Shown: one piece after another, positions 1 to 11,640 of the stretch
How the letters are laid out: every line of letters starts with the position of its first letter
How positions within the stretch are numbered: position 1 is the stretch's first letter
From: Chaetoderma sp. LZ-2023a
Taxonomy: Eukaryota > Mollusca > Caudofoveata > Chaetodermatida > Chaetodermatidae
Length of the DNA: 64,000 nucleotides
Reading direction: 5' to 3'
NCBI GenBank assembly: GCA_034401795.1
Contig: CM067367.1
Location: 84,147,314-84,211,313, forward strand
Made by a program: the position numbers and the translations under genes
The notes under the pieces: model-generated
Told to the model about the DNA's origin: nothing
Database searches by the model: none
What the model saw: only the letters and a program-made list of their open reading frames with translations

Positions 1-267
1 TAAGCGAGAAATTTAAATAAAATTAATATTTTCACCGAGATGGTCAATTATTTAATGCGATTATATCTAGTTTTTGTGGAAAACATTTAATTGTCACCAA
101 GATACCAGATTCCGTTTCACTATGTCCATTCCGCAAATTCTGTCCGTTTACCGCGATCACGGAAAATCATTGCCTCTAAGTTGAATCTCACGATCATTCA
201 CAGATGATTTAAGATGTCTGAGGCAGTCAGTTTAAGCTAAATCATAACAAAATTACATTGTTAGAAC
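1..267. other. intergenic or intronic, nothing recognised
   Basis: AT-rich sequence. I see no coding potential, finger motif or clear repeat boundary here. Confidence 0.5.
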
Positions 268-506
268 TTAAACCTTTAACACTCAAGCTGACCAAAAACA
301 CCTTAACTCAAGTGGTCTTGAGAAATGTTCATTTCCGGAACAAGATAAGAGTATTTTTGAAAATTTATTACTGGATGGACTGGGATGATGACCGAGTCAG
401 TCATTCCAGCATACATTTTTTTTTTAAATCGTCTTATCTTGGTTTGCAAATGGACATTTTCCATGAGAATTGAAATTTTCTTGAACACATTTCAAGATTA
501 AGGGAC
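268..506. repeat. palindromic MITE, family A copy
   Basis: The left end follows a TTAA and reads acctttaacactcaagc. The interior carries the family landmarks: a GGTCTTGAGAAATG-like block, a central palindrome around cgagtcagtcattcca, and gcaaatggacatt near the far end. The arms are inverted copies of each other. The right end (gattaaggg) has drifted from the expected aaagggTTAA. Family A has about 19 copies in the window and no coding capacity. TTAA flanks suggest mobilisation by a piggyBac-like transposase (inference). Confidence 0.7.
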
Positions 507-811
507 TAACTAGACAAATTCAAACACCACAGCTCCATCCCAGCATACCTGCCAACTCCCTCATGAAGGAAGACATTTTTAATGGGTGATGAGATGCCGG
601 GATGGACATCTAACAGCTGGATGTAGATCTTGCAACACACCAAACTGGCGCATAGCAAGACATATGACCCGACAAACTGCCTCTACAAATAATCTGCTTT
701 TTCCTCACCCAACAGCCAAACATAGCAGAGAAAAGCTCAATTAATCAATGAAAATCAAAATAAATTCCTGAAAACAAAAAACATAATCACCCTCCTGTTG
801 TAACCCAGTGC
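507..811. other. intronic or intergenic, nothing recognised
   Basis: Moderately AT-rich unique-looking sequence with no finger motifs, no repeat family recognised and no long frame. Confidence 0.4.
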
Positions 812-812
812 A

Positions 813-844
<32 letters not shown>

Positions 845-929
845 AGCGGGCGGGCGGGCGGGCGGGCGGGCGGGCGGGCGGGCGGGCGGGCGGGCGGGCG
901 GGCGGGCGGGCGGGCGGGCGGGCGGGCGT
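812..929. repeat. (TGCG)n/(GGCG)n microsatellite
   Basis: About 33 bases of TGCG units pass directly into about 84 bases of near-perfect GCGG units. The tract is extremely GC-rich inside AT-rich DNA. The change of unit at about 845 looks like a fixed point mutation that was then expanded. GGCG tracts can form quadruplex-like structures, and the exact length in an assembly is unreliable. Confidence 0.95.
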
Positions 930-1594
930 GAACGTTAGACTATTATAGCCTATCTATCAGTAATATTAGATCATCAATGTATAGACAGCAAGCTGGCTGG
1001 TTTACTATTTAACTATTTCAATAAATAAAAGCAACAAATGTACACGTATGGATGTCATGATTCATCGAGCCCTTACAACACTCTGCACCAATGACTAAAA
1101 TGGCCTCTACAACCACTCCTAGTTAGCTAATGCGTACATAACTGATATCTTTTATTAATTTATGATAACATTAATAACCAGTTGATGGTCAAGATTGTTC
1201 ATAAAATATTCACGGTTTGCCGAGTGAATGTCTATTTTCAGACCACTAGTACATTTGTTACAATTTACCACTGGAATCACTTGCTGTGAGTTAACTATCA
1301 AAACAGTCATTCCACTGGTAAATTGTAGTCTTCTCAAAATTGGCCTGCAAATGGTTATTTCACAAAATCACTGCGGAAGGCATCTTTTGGCCTGCTTTGC
1401 AAGTAAAGCGTTAAAGACAAGCCCAGTAAATCTGTGCATGTAAATTCTACGAAAAACAACACGTGAAATACTGTAGTCTATGTCCATCATGATAAAATGT
1501 TTCCAGTGTAATAAGATTACAAGAATGATAGAATTATCATAAAATATACATCATCAGTGATGAGCAAACATTCATTCCATGTCATGAAATGCAA
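930..1594. repeat. degenerate family A palindrome within intronic sequence
   Basis: Around 1225-1380 there is an eroded family A element: caatttaccactggaat facing cattccactggtaaattg, followed by ggcctgcaaatggttattt. The flanks on both sides look unique and non-coding. Confidence 0.5.
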
Positions 1595-1796
1595 GAACCT
1601 GGACAATAAATTTAATGGGCAATAACTCTGGATATTCTGAATATTTTGAAAACAATTTGACTGAAAGTTGTTGGTGGCTTAGCCACCAACAGCTTTCAGT
1701 CAAATTGTTTTCAAAATATTCAGCATATCCAGAGTAAAAAACCCCATGAAAAATGTAGGCTGCAGAAATTCAGCAGGCAGACAGTTAAAAAATAAG
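1595..1796. repeat. hairpin MITE, family B copy
   Basis: Two arms of roughly 40 bases (about 1634-1722) form an almost perfect hairpin: one arm starts tgaatattttgaaaac and the other ends gttttcaaaatattca, with the turn at gtggcttagccac. The outer ends read toward gcaggcagacagttaa, the terminal signature of family B. Non-coding. Confidence 0.75.
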
Positions 1797-1837
1797 AGTA
1801 CAGATCATAAATGAGTTAACTTGTTTCCAAAATAAGC

Positions 1838-2800
1838 AAGAGGCCCACGGGCCTGTGACGCTCATCTGTACCACTAGCATTTGAAGCATTTGCATTTAAA
1901 TAGATATTATTAATAATTTTGGGAAAACCTGAGATGGCCACCAAAAAAATCCACCTGTCAAAATTCTTGTTTAATATGTTGAATGAAGCCTATGGCCCCA
2001 TGATCGCTCCACCCAAACTTCGTTGGAATCGGGCCACTGATTAAGGAGTAGCATTTTAAATGGTTACAGAAGTGTCAGAAAATCCAAGATGGCCACGAAA
2101 AAAAGATAGTTCCATCAAAGTTTCGTTGAATATCTAAGATGATCACCAAAAATAATCGACCAAAATTCGCAATAGAAATTCTAGAGCCTACCACTAGGAT
2201 CCTTTCAGGAATATTTGTAATAAAATTTAATATTCTTAACCAAAAAATGTACCAATTAAAATTTGGAAAACAAGTTCTCAGTTCAAACCCATCAAGCGAC
2301 TTAGGAGATACATTTTTACAATGTCCCGTAAATCTCTTGTAAAATCTATGATTTTCACCCAAGAAATTAAACAATTAAAATTTTGAATAGATTTTCTGTA
2401 GCCTAGCACCATAGAATCCTTCCAGACAAATTTGGTTGAAATCCATCAGGCGGTTTAAGGAGATGCAGTTTGACAATTTCCGGTAAATTTTGCATAAAAT
2501 CTAGGATTTTCACACAAAAAATTGACAAATTAAAATTCTGAAGAGATATTCTGGTGCCTACAACCATTTATTTATCAGTAAATTGCGCATAAAATCTAAG
2601 CTTTTCACTCAAAACAATGACCAATCAAAATTCTGAATAGAGTTCTAGAGCCTACCACGATAGGATCCTTCCAGTCAAATTTGGCTAAGATCTGCCAAGC
2701 AGTTTAGGCGAAACAGTTTAAAGCAAAAGTTGACGGATGATGTACAGACGGACGGACAGTCGCCATCGCATAAGCTCTCCTGGCCATTCAGATTTCTGCA
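1838..2800. repeat. AGAGGCCC-type dispersed repeat
   Basis: The tract starts caagaggcccacgggcctg and ends in gacggacggacagtcgcc followed by a ctcctggccatt block. Between them are imperfect units of roughly 150-170 bases, each with a phrase like aaatccaagatggcc and a GTTnAAGGAGAT-like block. The same family occurs near 4120, 25760, 28013, 29648, 46395 and 62698. Short minus-strand frames within it do not look like genes. Confidence 0.75.
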
Positions 2801-2885
2801 AAAGCACCATCACAGAACTAAAACTATGGAGAGCCATTTCCACTGTCCTAAATGTCAGTAATTTCTACAGGCCTTTGCCCTTTGC

Positions 2886-3374
2886 TTAAAATGGGGGTGT
2901 CACTGTACCATGAATTCGCAAAATGTGCTGTTTCATTGAACCAACGTGACGAAAACACCGATTACAGTAAGGACAGGCATAAGGCATGATTCCTGTATGC
3001 AGACGCATATGAACATTAAGATTTGATTTGTCAAAAAAGGCTTTTCCACAAACTTTACACACTGGCTTGTTGGAGTTGGCAGTGTTATTGTCATTGTTAT
3101 ATACGGAATCACTCGGAGTAAATCCACGATCAATCCCTGCGCTGTCCTGTAGCATTAGTAATGTGTCAGACTCGGGTGGCAACCGAAACGAACAGGATGT
3201 TTCACTTGTTGATCTCCTTCCTCTTAGAGGTATCAGTACATTTTGGTGAGGACTTTGTTTGTAGCCTGGTCGCTTATTTACGTGAATGCCGCTATATCGC
3301 TGCTGAATCCTGAGACGAGTAGAAACAAAGTTGGAAACAGAGGCATCTGCTGCAGATGGTTCAAATAACAGCAA
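2886..3374 (-). CDS. C2H2 zinc-finger terminal exon A (2 fingers)
   Basis: This is a last coding exon of a probable DNA-binding transcription factor. The exon follows a ttttcattttcag-type acceptor ending at 3375 and is read in phase 0. The first codon is TTG, so it has no start of its own, and it ends in TAA. It encodes 162 residues. A low-complexity Ser/Asn-rich linker of about 105 residues is followed by finger 1 (C106, C109, H122, H126) and finger 2 (C134, C137, H150, H155). The two are joined by TGIMPYA, close to the classical TGEKPY linker. The two-finger tail is typical of BTB-zinc-finger isoforms in insects (family knowledge). It is not visibly related to the other exons beyond the finger fold. 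The shared 5' part is expected at higher coordinates. Confidence 0.85.
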   Translation of the reverse strand: MLLFEPSAADASVSNFVSTRLRIQQRYSGIHVNKRPGYKQSPHQNVLIPLRGRRSTSETSCSFRLPPESDTLLMLQDSAGIDRGFTPSDSVYNNDNNTANSNKPVCKVCGKAFFDKSNLNVHMRLHTGIMPYACPYCNRCFRHVGSMKQHILRIHGTVTPPF

Positions 3375-3879
3375 CTGAAAATGAAAGCGAAGTTGTCTTA
3401 GTGGAAAAATTAGAAACTCTAATCAAAATGGATATAAATAGAAAGAGAGCTATGTGCATACAATACGCAGAACATATCATCTTAAGGTTTTGGTAATTTG
3501 CAACAGAAGTTTGCTCAAATAAACAGAACTCGGATTTTATTTCTTATTGGGGTAACTTTATCATTTGCATCATATTACATCCAACAGAAATGAAGACAAG
3601 AGCAATAAGAAATTAATACATAAAAAGATGAATCTTTATTTGTCCTGAAAAGCATATCAATAAGATACCATACACATATCTATAATCTACAGTCACAACC
3701 TCATGTTTGATATAATGGCGATATAAATATAAAACATAAGAATAGATAATTAACATATTAAAATTTAAAAAAAGTATATGATAAATTATTTAAGATGCCA
3801 TAACTATTCTGTTGTATATCTGCAACCCCTTACTGGTAACAATTGGCAAAGAAAATGAAAATATTTGCTTAGTAAATGT
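3375..3879. other. intron upstream of exon A
   Basis: AT-rich sequence starting with the acceptor tract of exon A. No other exon or repeat family is recognised. Confidence 0.5.
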
Positions 3880-4080
3880 CGATTTGCAGACCAAGGAGGC
3901 TATTTGCAAAAGTTTAACAGTGGAATAACTGGCTCAGTTTTCAATTTGAGGTCAGATATTCCATTGATAAATTTTCAGAAATAGTCTCCTCTTGACCTGC
4001 AAATGGACATTTTTCAAGTCCACTGTGCAGATCAGGCTTTTGGGTTTCTTAACCCGTAAATGGTTAAAATGAATTGACTA
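3880..4080. repeat. palindromic MITE, family A copy
   Basis: aaatgtcgatttgcagacc on the left faces gacctgcaaatggacattt on the right. A central palindrome includes aataactggctcag, and the right end reads ttaacccgtaaatggttaa. It is diverged from the other copies and non-coding. Confidence 0.65.
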
Positions 4081-4119
4081 AGTATAAAGTTATATTGTCT
4101 ATCGGTAGATGAAAATGTC

Positions 4120-5230
4120 AAACAAGAGGCCCACAGTGCTTTTATCGCTCACCTGGAACATAGTCATTTCAACTCCCCCCCCCCCCACTGCCTATAAGTA
4201 GAATCCAAAGGTTTTGGCCAGAATAGCAACAAGAACTAGGTCATCCAAGATGCCTACCAAGCAAATCGACCCATCAGGTTCTCTTTAACAAACTTGGTTC
4301 AGCCCTAGATGAAATTTTGCGAGTTTCACATCAATCTGCTATGTGGTTTCGGAGAAGATTTCCAAAGACATTCCACTGGGCAACTTGGCCGATCGGCTGC
4401 AGTTGAACAAACCTGGATCCCTATATAGCCTATTGAAGATGGTGCCTATCAAATATACTTGAGATCGGCAAAGGGGTTCTCGAGAAAAATACATCTGAAA
4501 TTTCCTATTGCTTTAGTATGGGAGCATTTGGCAGGAAAAAGTTCCAAGATGGATGCCAAGCTATTTATTTGCCAGCTCAAAAATCGCAAATTTGAAATCA
4601 GAATACCAAAAAAAACAACCTATATAAAACCAATTTTGTCATCAAAATATATCAAATAAAATCACTTACCCACACCACAACACTGGGGGCGCAGTCTAAT
4701 GTAAGCATTGTCTTGTAATCCACAATCATGTAGGTAACTAGCATACCAAATTTTGTTGAATTCCATTAAACGCTTTTTGAAGAGATAGCCGGCTGGCCAG
4801 AGATGAATGCAATATTCCCTCCATCTTTTCAAAACACATGGGGATAAAAATCTAAGGAAGAACGCACGCACGCACACACACACACCTTTTCCCTACCCCT
4901 GACCCCAACCCAGACCCCAGCTTGGCATGACTCTTCTAAGTAATTCCTTGGAAATTTTGATGAAACCCCTTCCTCCAATATTCCTGCCTATGTCCCAGTA
5001 CACCTGTTAAGATTTCCAAATATGACAACAGCATATCCCATATATTGATTAATTCCATCAGTTCCATATAACTTTAATTAAGTCTTCAATGGTAAAAAGA
5101 AATGGAGATTTTTTGGCCCAGGTACATATAATGGGAAAACGATTTCTAAGATTTCTACAGCTGGAATGGAATGGTTGGGTCAGCCAATGTGGTAAATTTT
5201 TTTAAATGGCCATATTGCTCACCTAACTGA
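4120..5230. repeat. AGAGGCCC-type dispersed repeat, degraded
   Basis: Begins caagaggcccacagtgc, followed by atcgctcacctggaac. It includes family phrases such as atagcctattgaagatgg and ttgctttagtatgggagc. The right part (about 4660-5230) is less clearly repeat-derived but ends near ggccatattgctcacc, which resembles the inverted end of the family. A C-run occurs near 4168-4178. Confidence 0.6.
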
Positions 5231-5740
5231 TGAGGAACTAAACATTCATACATTAATTAATGCACAAGCACCATTGAGCAAGCATAACTGTTACCAATGG
5301 GGGCAATGGTCCCTATGATTATTGACCAATAAGGAAATCATCCTTCCCACTAATACAAAAATATTGGTGTCCTCGACACTATTTAAACCAGCGGAAAAAA
5401 GTACCATTGATCAATGGGGTATTCATCCCGGATATTATTGACCCAGCAGATGACATTTATCAACGGGACAAAGGTCACAGTAAAAAATTTGGACGAGGAA
5501 ATGCAAGATTATTGGTGTCATCGACATTATTGACTAATGGGAAACACCATTTATCAATGTGGCAGCCATCACTGACACTATTGACCAATGCTTAAAGTGC
5601 CACAACATTGACATTTACCAGAGTCGATAGTGAGGTCACAATAACAAATTTGGATGAGGAAATGCAAGATTGAACAACAGGAAATGTACCATTGACCAAT
5701 GGGGCAGCCATCCCTGACACTAATTGTCAAATGATTAAAG
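5231..5740. repeat. tandem repeat, roughly 165-bp unit
   Basis: Phrases such as gacatttatcaacggga / gacatttaccagagtcg, followed by aaatttggacgaggaaatg / aaatttggatgaggaaatg, recur about 165 bases apart, together with gaccaatggggcagcc-type blocks. No protein-coding signal fits these repeats. Confidence 0.6.
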
Positions 5741-6900
5741 TGTACTAAAGGAACATTTCTGCCAAATCTTGGGATTTTTTTTTCAGGGAGTATAACTCTG
5801 CCAAATATGGACAGCAGATCTCGATGAAACAAAATCATGACACTTCGTCTCTACGTAAATGTTCCCTGGAAAACGAATTTCAAATGTAGATTCAAAACTC
5901 CCTGAGATCTGGCCAAAAAAATATTTTTTGACAAATTTCACTCTTTTTTCAGGGGGATAACTTTCACAAATGCGAAAGGATCTCACTGAAACAAAATCAT
6001 GACACATTGTCTCTAACTAGTACAATCACTTGGAAAAAAATTTCAAATGAAGATTAAAAACTTTCTTAGATATGGCGTGGACACAAAAAAAATGTATGCA
6101 TTTTAGGGGAGATAACTCGCACAAATATGGTCAGATCTCGCCGAAGCAAAATGATGACACTTCGTCTCTATGTATGTCCACTGATACAAAAATCTCAAAC
6201 TATGGTGAGCACACAAATTTTTTACACGTTTTAAGCATTTCAGGGGGGATAACTAATATGGATAGATTTCGCCGAAACAAAATTATGACATGCCGTCTCT
6301 ACCTAATATAAAAAAGATTTTCAAATGATTAAAAATATTTTGAGATATGGTCCGGACACAACGCCTTAGGCATTTTAGGGGGTATAACTCTGGCAAATAT
6401 CGACGGATCGCGACGAAACGAAGTCATGACACTTTGTCTCCCCCGATTATGTGCACAGGATAAAAAAGAAAAATTCAAATAAACATTAAGAACTTTTTGG
6501 GATATCGCCCGAACACAATTTTTTGTACAAATTTTATGCATTTCAGGAGGGATAACTGACAAATTGCAAAGAAACAAAATCATGATAGTTCATCTCCCCC
6601 TATTATGTGCACCGGAGAACAAATTTCAAATGTAGTTTGAGAAGTTTTTTAGCTACAGCCCGGACACGAAACCTTTGACATATTTTACGTATTTCAGGGG
6701 GGGGGGGGGGGGGGGGGGGGAATGATTCTAGCAAATACTGGCCGATCTCGACGAAAACGAAATCATGACACATCGTCTCTGCCTAATATGTGCACTGGAC
6801 CAAAAATTTCAAATGTAGATTAAGAAGTTTTTGAGATATGGCCCGGATACAGACGGACGGACGGACGTTCACACACCACGACATAATACGTTTTTTCCAA
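5741..6900. repeat. minisatellite with GGGGGATAACT units
   Basis: Five or six imperfect units of 160-200 bases are present. Each carries a catttcaggggggataactc-like head, an agatctcgccgaaacaaaa body and a catgacacttcgtctct tail. It ends in gacggacggacgttcac, the same kind of terminal phrase used by the AGAGGCCC family, so it may be a related family. Short frames inside it are repeat artefacts. Confidence 0.75.
6697..6720. repeat. poly-G homopolymer (24 bases)
   Basis: An uninterrupted G run inside one minisatellite unit, at the position where the other units have 5-8 G. It is an expansion of the unit's own G stretch, and its length is likely unreliable. Confidence 0.95.
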
Positions 6901-7220
6901 AATCTGGCATATAAAAAGGGTTACAATCCCAGTATCTCAGTATATATAAGAAACCAATTTCCTTCTAAACAAAGCTAACACCTTTAAAACGCACATCTAC
7001 TGGTCATAAGGGGACCATATACAAAGTATCACTGGTGATTTTATTATATGATGATTATGAAGTCGGTATGAAATCTTGAAGAAATGGTTTACTATATTAC
7101 GTCCAGTTTTCCACCGCATTATAACAGGTCTTATAGAACTGTTAAGATAATCTTCCTAATCATGTCTTGAAGTTGTGGTGCGTGTGTATGTGTGTATTCA
7201 TGTTACAGAATTGGACATTT
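6901..7220. other. 3' flank of exon B
   Basis: Downstream (minus-strand sense) of exon B. A minus-strand AATAAA lies at 7040-7045, about 175 bases below the stop, and is the only candidate poly(A) signal I see. The rest looks unique. Confidence 0.5.
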
Positions 7221-7709
7221 TTAAAAGTTTTGTGAGTTAGCGTGGCTATTTTTATAAGAGCATTTCCTCTGGTGAGCAAGCCATGCACGTCGAGCACTAA
7301 AGGTTTTACCACAATCACGGCAAGCATGTGGTTCATAATTCAGATGACGATTTACATGGTCTTGAAAATGGCTTCTAATTTGAAATTTCTGATTGCAATA
7401 TTCACAAATATAGCGGAATCGCATTTCATGCTCCACATTCACATGTTCTGTCAATCCAGACTTGGTTTTGTATCTACCACCGCACTGCTGACAGACAAAC
7501 GATTCCTTCTGTTCACTTTGTTGCTCACGATATTGGCGTTGCATCTCACGACGTGACTGTAGACTCTGCATATACTTCGCTATGTAATTCGACTTGGAAT
7601 TCGTGGGACTGTTTCCATGCAAAGGCCATTCATTTTCTGATCTAAACAGCTTTGTATAAGACGATTGAATGGAAGAGAGTGAAGCAGGTTCAGCATCCAT
7701 AGTATAGAA
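7221..7709 (-). CDS. C2H2 zinc-finger terminal exon B (3 fingers)
   Basis: Starts right after a tttgttttgcag acceptor (7710-7721) in phase 0 and ends in TAA; 162 residues. It opens FYTMDAEPAS, matching the LYAV/LSAM...PAS openings of exons D-F, so it belongs to that paralogous group. Residues 45-70 are a charged Gln/Arg-rich linker. Finger 1 is C73, C76, H89, H94; finger 2 is C102, C105, H118, H122; finger 3 is C130, C133, H146, C150, a C2HC type introduced by EPHAC. These match fingers 3, 4 and 5 of D. Fingers 1 and 2 of D have no counterpart and are replaced by the Gln-rich linker. The ATG at codon 4 is unlikely to be the real start given the conserved acceptor just before it. Confidence 0.87.
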   Translation of the reverse strand, partial: FYTMDAEPASLSSIQSSYTKLFRSENEWPLHGNSPTNSKSNYIAKYMQSLQSRREMQRQYREQQSEQKESFVCQQCGGRYKTKSGLTEHVNVEHEMRFRYICEYCNQKFQIRSHFQDHVNRHLNYEPHACRDCGKTFSARRAWLAHQRKCSYKNSHANSQNF

Positions 7710-8280
7710 CTGCAAAACAAAGACAAATACTGTCTTCAAACCATATGGTGGTGTGAATGTCCAAGAAGTACACCATAAACAAACGTGCAGAGGTCTGTTT
7801 TAAAGGGATGCTAATGTCATCTCAAATATTGTATTGTACTGATAGATTACACTATATACTCCATAATCCATATTAGTCAACAATCCTCTACCTCTATCAA
7901 AATTTTGTGCTTTTTATGTCATTTTGAACAGTGTTTAAACACCATTTTGATTCCTCTAACGATAAATCTGTTGATGTCACGAGTGTCTATACAGCACATT
8001 CTTTATCATGAAATAATTACCATATTGTATACTTCAGCACTAATTTGACGCAAGAAATTGTTGCTGCCTAAAACCGCAACACCTTGCAGTGAAATTAGGT
8101 TCAAAATATTCAACAGCTTACCTGTATGATAGCATTATCATCACGCTACCACACTTTAGATCAGACGTATATGATTGAGCGCATGTACCGAGGTGTCTGC
8201 CTTGGTGTCTTCTGATTGGTTGGAAAATATATCATGGCAGACTAAATCATAGACTGGAGAATTATATCAACAATTAACTA
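7710..8280. other. intron upstream of exon B
   Basis: Unique-looking AT-rich sequence beginning with the acceptor polypyrimidine tract of exon B. I see no further exon. Confidence 0.5.
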
Positions 8281-8489
8281 TTAACCACCTGACCGCTGAC
8301 GTTTTACAGACAGCATTTTCCAGGGATTATATCTCTAAGCCTGCTGAATACTTTGAAAACGATTTGTCTGAATGTTGTTGGTGGCTAAGCCACGAACAAC
8401 TTTCAGCCAAATTGTTTTCAAATATTCAGCAGGTCTAAGAGTTATTGCCCAATGGAATTATTGTCTGCTTGCAGTAGTCAGACAGTTAA
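8281..8489. repeat. hairpin MITE, family B copy
   Basis: Ends read ttaaccacctgaccgctg and cagtagtcagacagttaa, inverted relative to each other and TTAA-bounded. The core hairpin runs from gaatactttgaaaacgattt to gttttcaaatattcagcagg with the turn at ggtggctaagccac. It lies immediately upstream of the DIRS element at 8516. Confidence 0.8.
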
Positions 8490-8515
8490 AGCATGAATAA
8501 ATTCTGTCACATCGC

Positions 8516-8535
8516 TTCCATATGGGTTGCCTGAG
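8516..8535 (+). repeat. terminal inverted repeat, left (DIRS-1)
   Basis: Twenty bases, exact reverse complement of 14109-14128. It is followed by a palindromic atgcgcatgcgtagc stretch absent from the right copy. Confidence 0.8.
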
Positions 8536-8763
8536 ATGCGCATGCGTAGCTCTAATAATCAGTGCCTGTTTAGTTTTGGAATGTATCAGTCGTGTTTTTT
8601 ACAGCTCGTGAATAAGTTACTTGAAACAGATTAATGTGTTGTAAATTTGAAATAAAATTGTGCCTATACTTTATTGTGAAGTAGTGTTAGGACAGTTAAC
8701 GTTTTCTATCAAAGTAGATTTGGTGCGTGGAGTAACTTCGTGATAGCTTTGGATTTTTCGTGA

Positions 8764-9850
8764 TTGGGAAAAACGATCAGTATAGATTTTCACAACTTGC
8801 TTGCGGTTCTGGATTCGGTGGAGAAAGATTTGGTGGAAGTGGCAAGTGATAATTTAACAAATAATGTTTCAATAGAAAGTGATGAAGTAACGGATAATGT
8901 TCCATCTGTCTCTAATGGCTCATTAGTAGTCTCTGAATATGACAAAAGGAGGGGGCGAAAGAGCCATAATTCATCCTCCATTACGGGTAAGAAACCCGTT
9001 TCAGAAGCAAGAAGCATCACATCTAATGAGCCAGGATGCAAAGACATTCAAACAATGCAGGTCCATCCGAGGCACTGCAATTGAAGAGTCAGAGTTAAAA
9101 AGCCTTAAGGCAAGTGTGGAGACATTGACAAAACAAATGACGGTTTTCATGAGTAATTTTCAATGAAAATTCGGGCGGTTCTGAAGTGAATTCGGAATTT
9201 CCGGACAACGGCCTTGAATCGGAATGCGAGAACAATGGCCCGGATGATGACATAATGTCTCCAGGACCGGCGCCGGTTTTCGAAAAAGATGTTGACGTGT
9301 TAGCCTCGGTGGCGCGGTTCTATGAGGTATCAGATGGTCACGCTGAAAAGATTGACTCACAGTTAGCTACTATTATCGCCAACCTAAGTAAAATGAGTGT
9401 GGGTGATGATAAATTGAGAGAGAATTGACTCCTATATTAGGCTGGAAAACTGACTCTTTCGTAGTAACGAAAGTTAACCCTGAAATCTGGGACAAATTGT
9501 CGGCTCAATGACAAATTAGGGATGCAAAGTTGCAGCGGGTGCAACGTCCGCTAATCGGTGCATTAATAGCGGTTACTACGTCTACCGACTCTCGTGCGCG
9601 CCGCGAGATCTGGCGAGAGTAACTCCTGCAGAAACTTCCGCGATGATGGGGAAGTTGGTTGACGTGTTAGCGTTTCTTACGCATGCAAATCGGGAATTAA
9701 ATCAGAGGTGTAGAGATCACAAAATGGATTTAAATGTGGAGTTCAGACTTATCTTCGGTAGCTGTAACATCCACCGATCTTTTATATGGTGATGATTTCA
9801 GCACATGTTTAAAGGAAATAACTGATAACAATTGGATTTCTACACATCTG
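8764..9850 (+). pseudogene. DIRS-1 gag-like ORF1 remnant
   Basis: A frameshifted reading that starts near 8764 (MGKTISIDFHNLLAV) and passes through acidic, low-complexity segments. It then shows phrases usual in DIRS ORF1: RDAKLQRVQRPLIGAL at about 9515-9565, a CKSGI/HANREL-like stretch near 9690, and GDDFSTCLKEITDNN near 9790-9835. At least three frame changes and several stops are needed to follow it, so it is not functional. Assignment rests on position 5' of the RT and on these phrases. Confidence 0.6.
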
Positions 9851-10189
9851 TCAAACATTCAGGCGTCTGGACACAGATTTTCGCCGACAGGACGTGCTCG
9901 GTTTCATCCACAACGGGGTCGTTGGATCAATAAATTTAAGTCGTCTTTTTAGGGCAACAGCAGCCTCAGCAATTGTTCAGAGGCCATCTGAGGAGAGGCT
10001 ACCAACAACGTCAGCCGAGAGTTATGAAATTGAAGTTGAACAGGTACATGTTTCCATAGGCAGCCTTAAATATTCTAATAGTAATACGTCAACAATCATA
10101 GCAGATCATATTTAAAATTATTTAGATCGCTGGAAAACTTTAATGTAGGACAAGGCTATTTTGTAAACAGTAGCAGGTTACTCTATAGA
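9851..10189 (+). other. DIRS-1 spacer between gag-like and RT regions
   Basis: Internal element sequence with short broken frames and no domain I can name. Confidence 0.4.
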
Positions 10190-11640
10190 TTTTGAGGAGT
10201 CACCTGTTCAATTAACTAATCCCAGGCACACTTTTCATTCAGACCCAAAGTTTATTTCTAATGTATTTATGACAAAGAAAAGAGAGGGTTCTCACAGAAT
10301 TATTCTCAACCTGTCAGATTTGAATTCTTTTGTAAAATATCAGCATAAGATGGAGACTATTGATACAGTCATTTCTTTGATGAGGCCTTCATGCCTTATG
10401 GCATCTTTAGATTTGTAAAATGCATATTTTTCTGTGCCCATAGCTAGAGATTTGTGTAGTTTTTTTAGGTTTGAAGCGAAAGCCGATCTTTTACAATTTG
10501 CTGTTCTTCCGAATGGTATCTCGGTTGGCCCTAATGTGTTTACTAAGTTACTGAAGCCAGTTTTTGCCCATTTGAGGACATTAGGTTATGTAGTTAGCGG
10601 ATCTATTTATGACATTTTTCTGATGGGAAAATCTTATCAGGCGTGTACTGACTCAGTTAAGTTTACAAGATTGGCTCATATCGCTGGGATTTTATATAAA
10701 CTTTGCCAAGTCAGTTATAGTTCCAAATCAAGAATTGGAAAATTTAGGTTTTGTGCTAAATTCGGACAGCATGACAGTGAGATTGACAATTAAGACGAAA
10801 ATGAATCTTGTTGACAAATGCAAAGCGGTTCTGAAATCTAAGTCACTGAAAACTAGGACAATAGCTGAACTTATTGGGCTTATAGTGTCATCTTTTCCCG
10901 CTGTTCAATATGGTCCGTTATTTTATAGAGAATTAGACTTTGACAAATCACAGGCTTTGCGGAAATCACTAGGACATTATGACAGTTTTATGGAACTTTC
11001 TTTGAAAGCCTGGGCCGAAATTCAGACGTGGATTGACAATGTTAATTCTGAATATCGAGAAATAGACCATGGCAAATTTGGTTACACTCTTACTATGGAT
11101 TCGTCAAATTCTGGATGGGGTAGTGTGTTTTATGAACAGGATGGTTTATCTATAGCCGGTTCAACTAGAGGTAGATGGTCGGACTATGAGCGGCAGTTTC
11201 ATATAAATGTTTTGGAGATGAAGGCTAGTTTCATGGGACTTAGATCATTTTGCGCAAACATGGAAAATGTACACATTAAACTGGAAATGGACAATACTAC
11301 AGCGGTGGCTTACATGAATCATATGGGTGGTTCAAAATCTGACCAGTCCAATGAACTGGCAAAAGAAATCTGGCTTTGGTGTAAGAGTAGAAATATTTGG
11401 GTTACGGCAACACATGTCCCGGGAAGCGAGAATTCAATAGCAGATTTTAAACCAAGAGTATTTGATGATAAAACAGAATGGAAGTTGGATGAAAAGATGT
11501 TTCATGATATTACAGAGCATTTTGTTATGCCTAATATCGACTTGTTTGCATCGAGATTGAATTTTCAACTAAAACCATGTTTCTTGGAGGCCTGACCCGG
11601 ATGCGTTGGCTGTGGATGCTTTTTCCTTGGATTGGGTGAT
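10190..11640 (+). pseudogene. DIRS-1 reverse transcriptase / RNase H remnant
   Basis: Reverse transcriptase fingers/palm: FMTKKREGSHRIILNLSDLN near 10270, then a D-L-stop-N-A-Y-F motif near 10410, where an in-frame TAA replaces the usual Lys/Asp codon. PFAVLPNG-like sequence follows near 10500. The catalytic box near 10600 reads SIYDIFLMG, where a Y-x-D-D is expected. RNase H follows at 11080-11460 with TMDSSNSGWGS, NVLEMKA (catalytic E), MDNTTAVAYMN (catalytic D) and HVPGSEN. The end (PNIDLFASRLNFQ, then DPDALAVDAFSLDW near 11595-11635) is typical of DIRS polyproteins. Stops and frame changes make it inactive. Confidence 0.85.

Noticed and set aside
2139-2374. Open frames on both strands near 2.1-2.4 kb
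   Set aside because: They lie in the AGAGGCCC-type repeat and are frame-open by unit composition.
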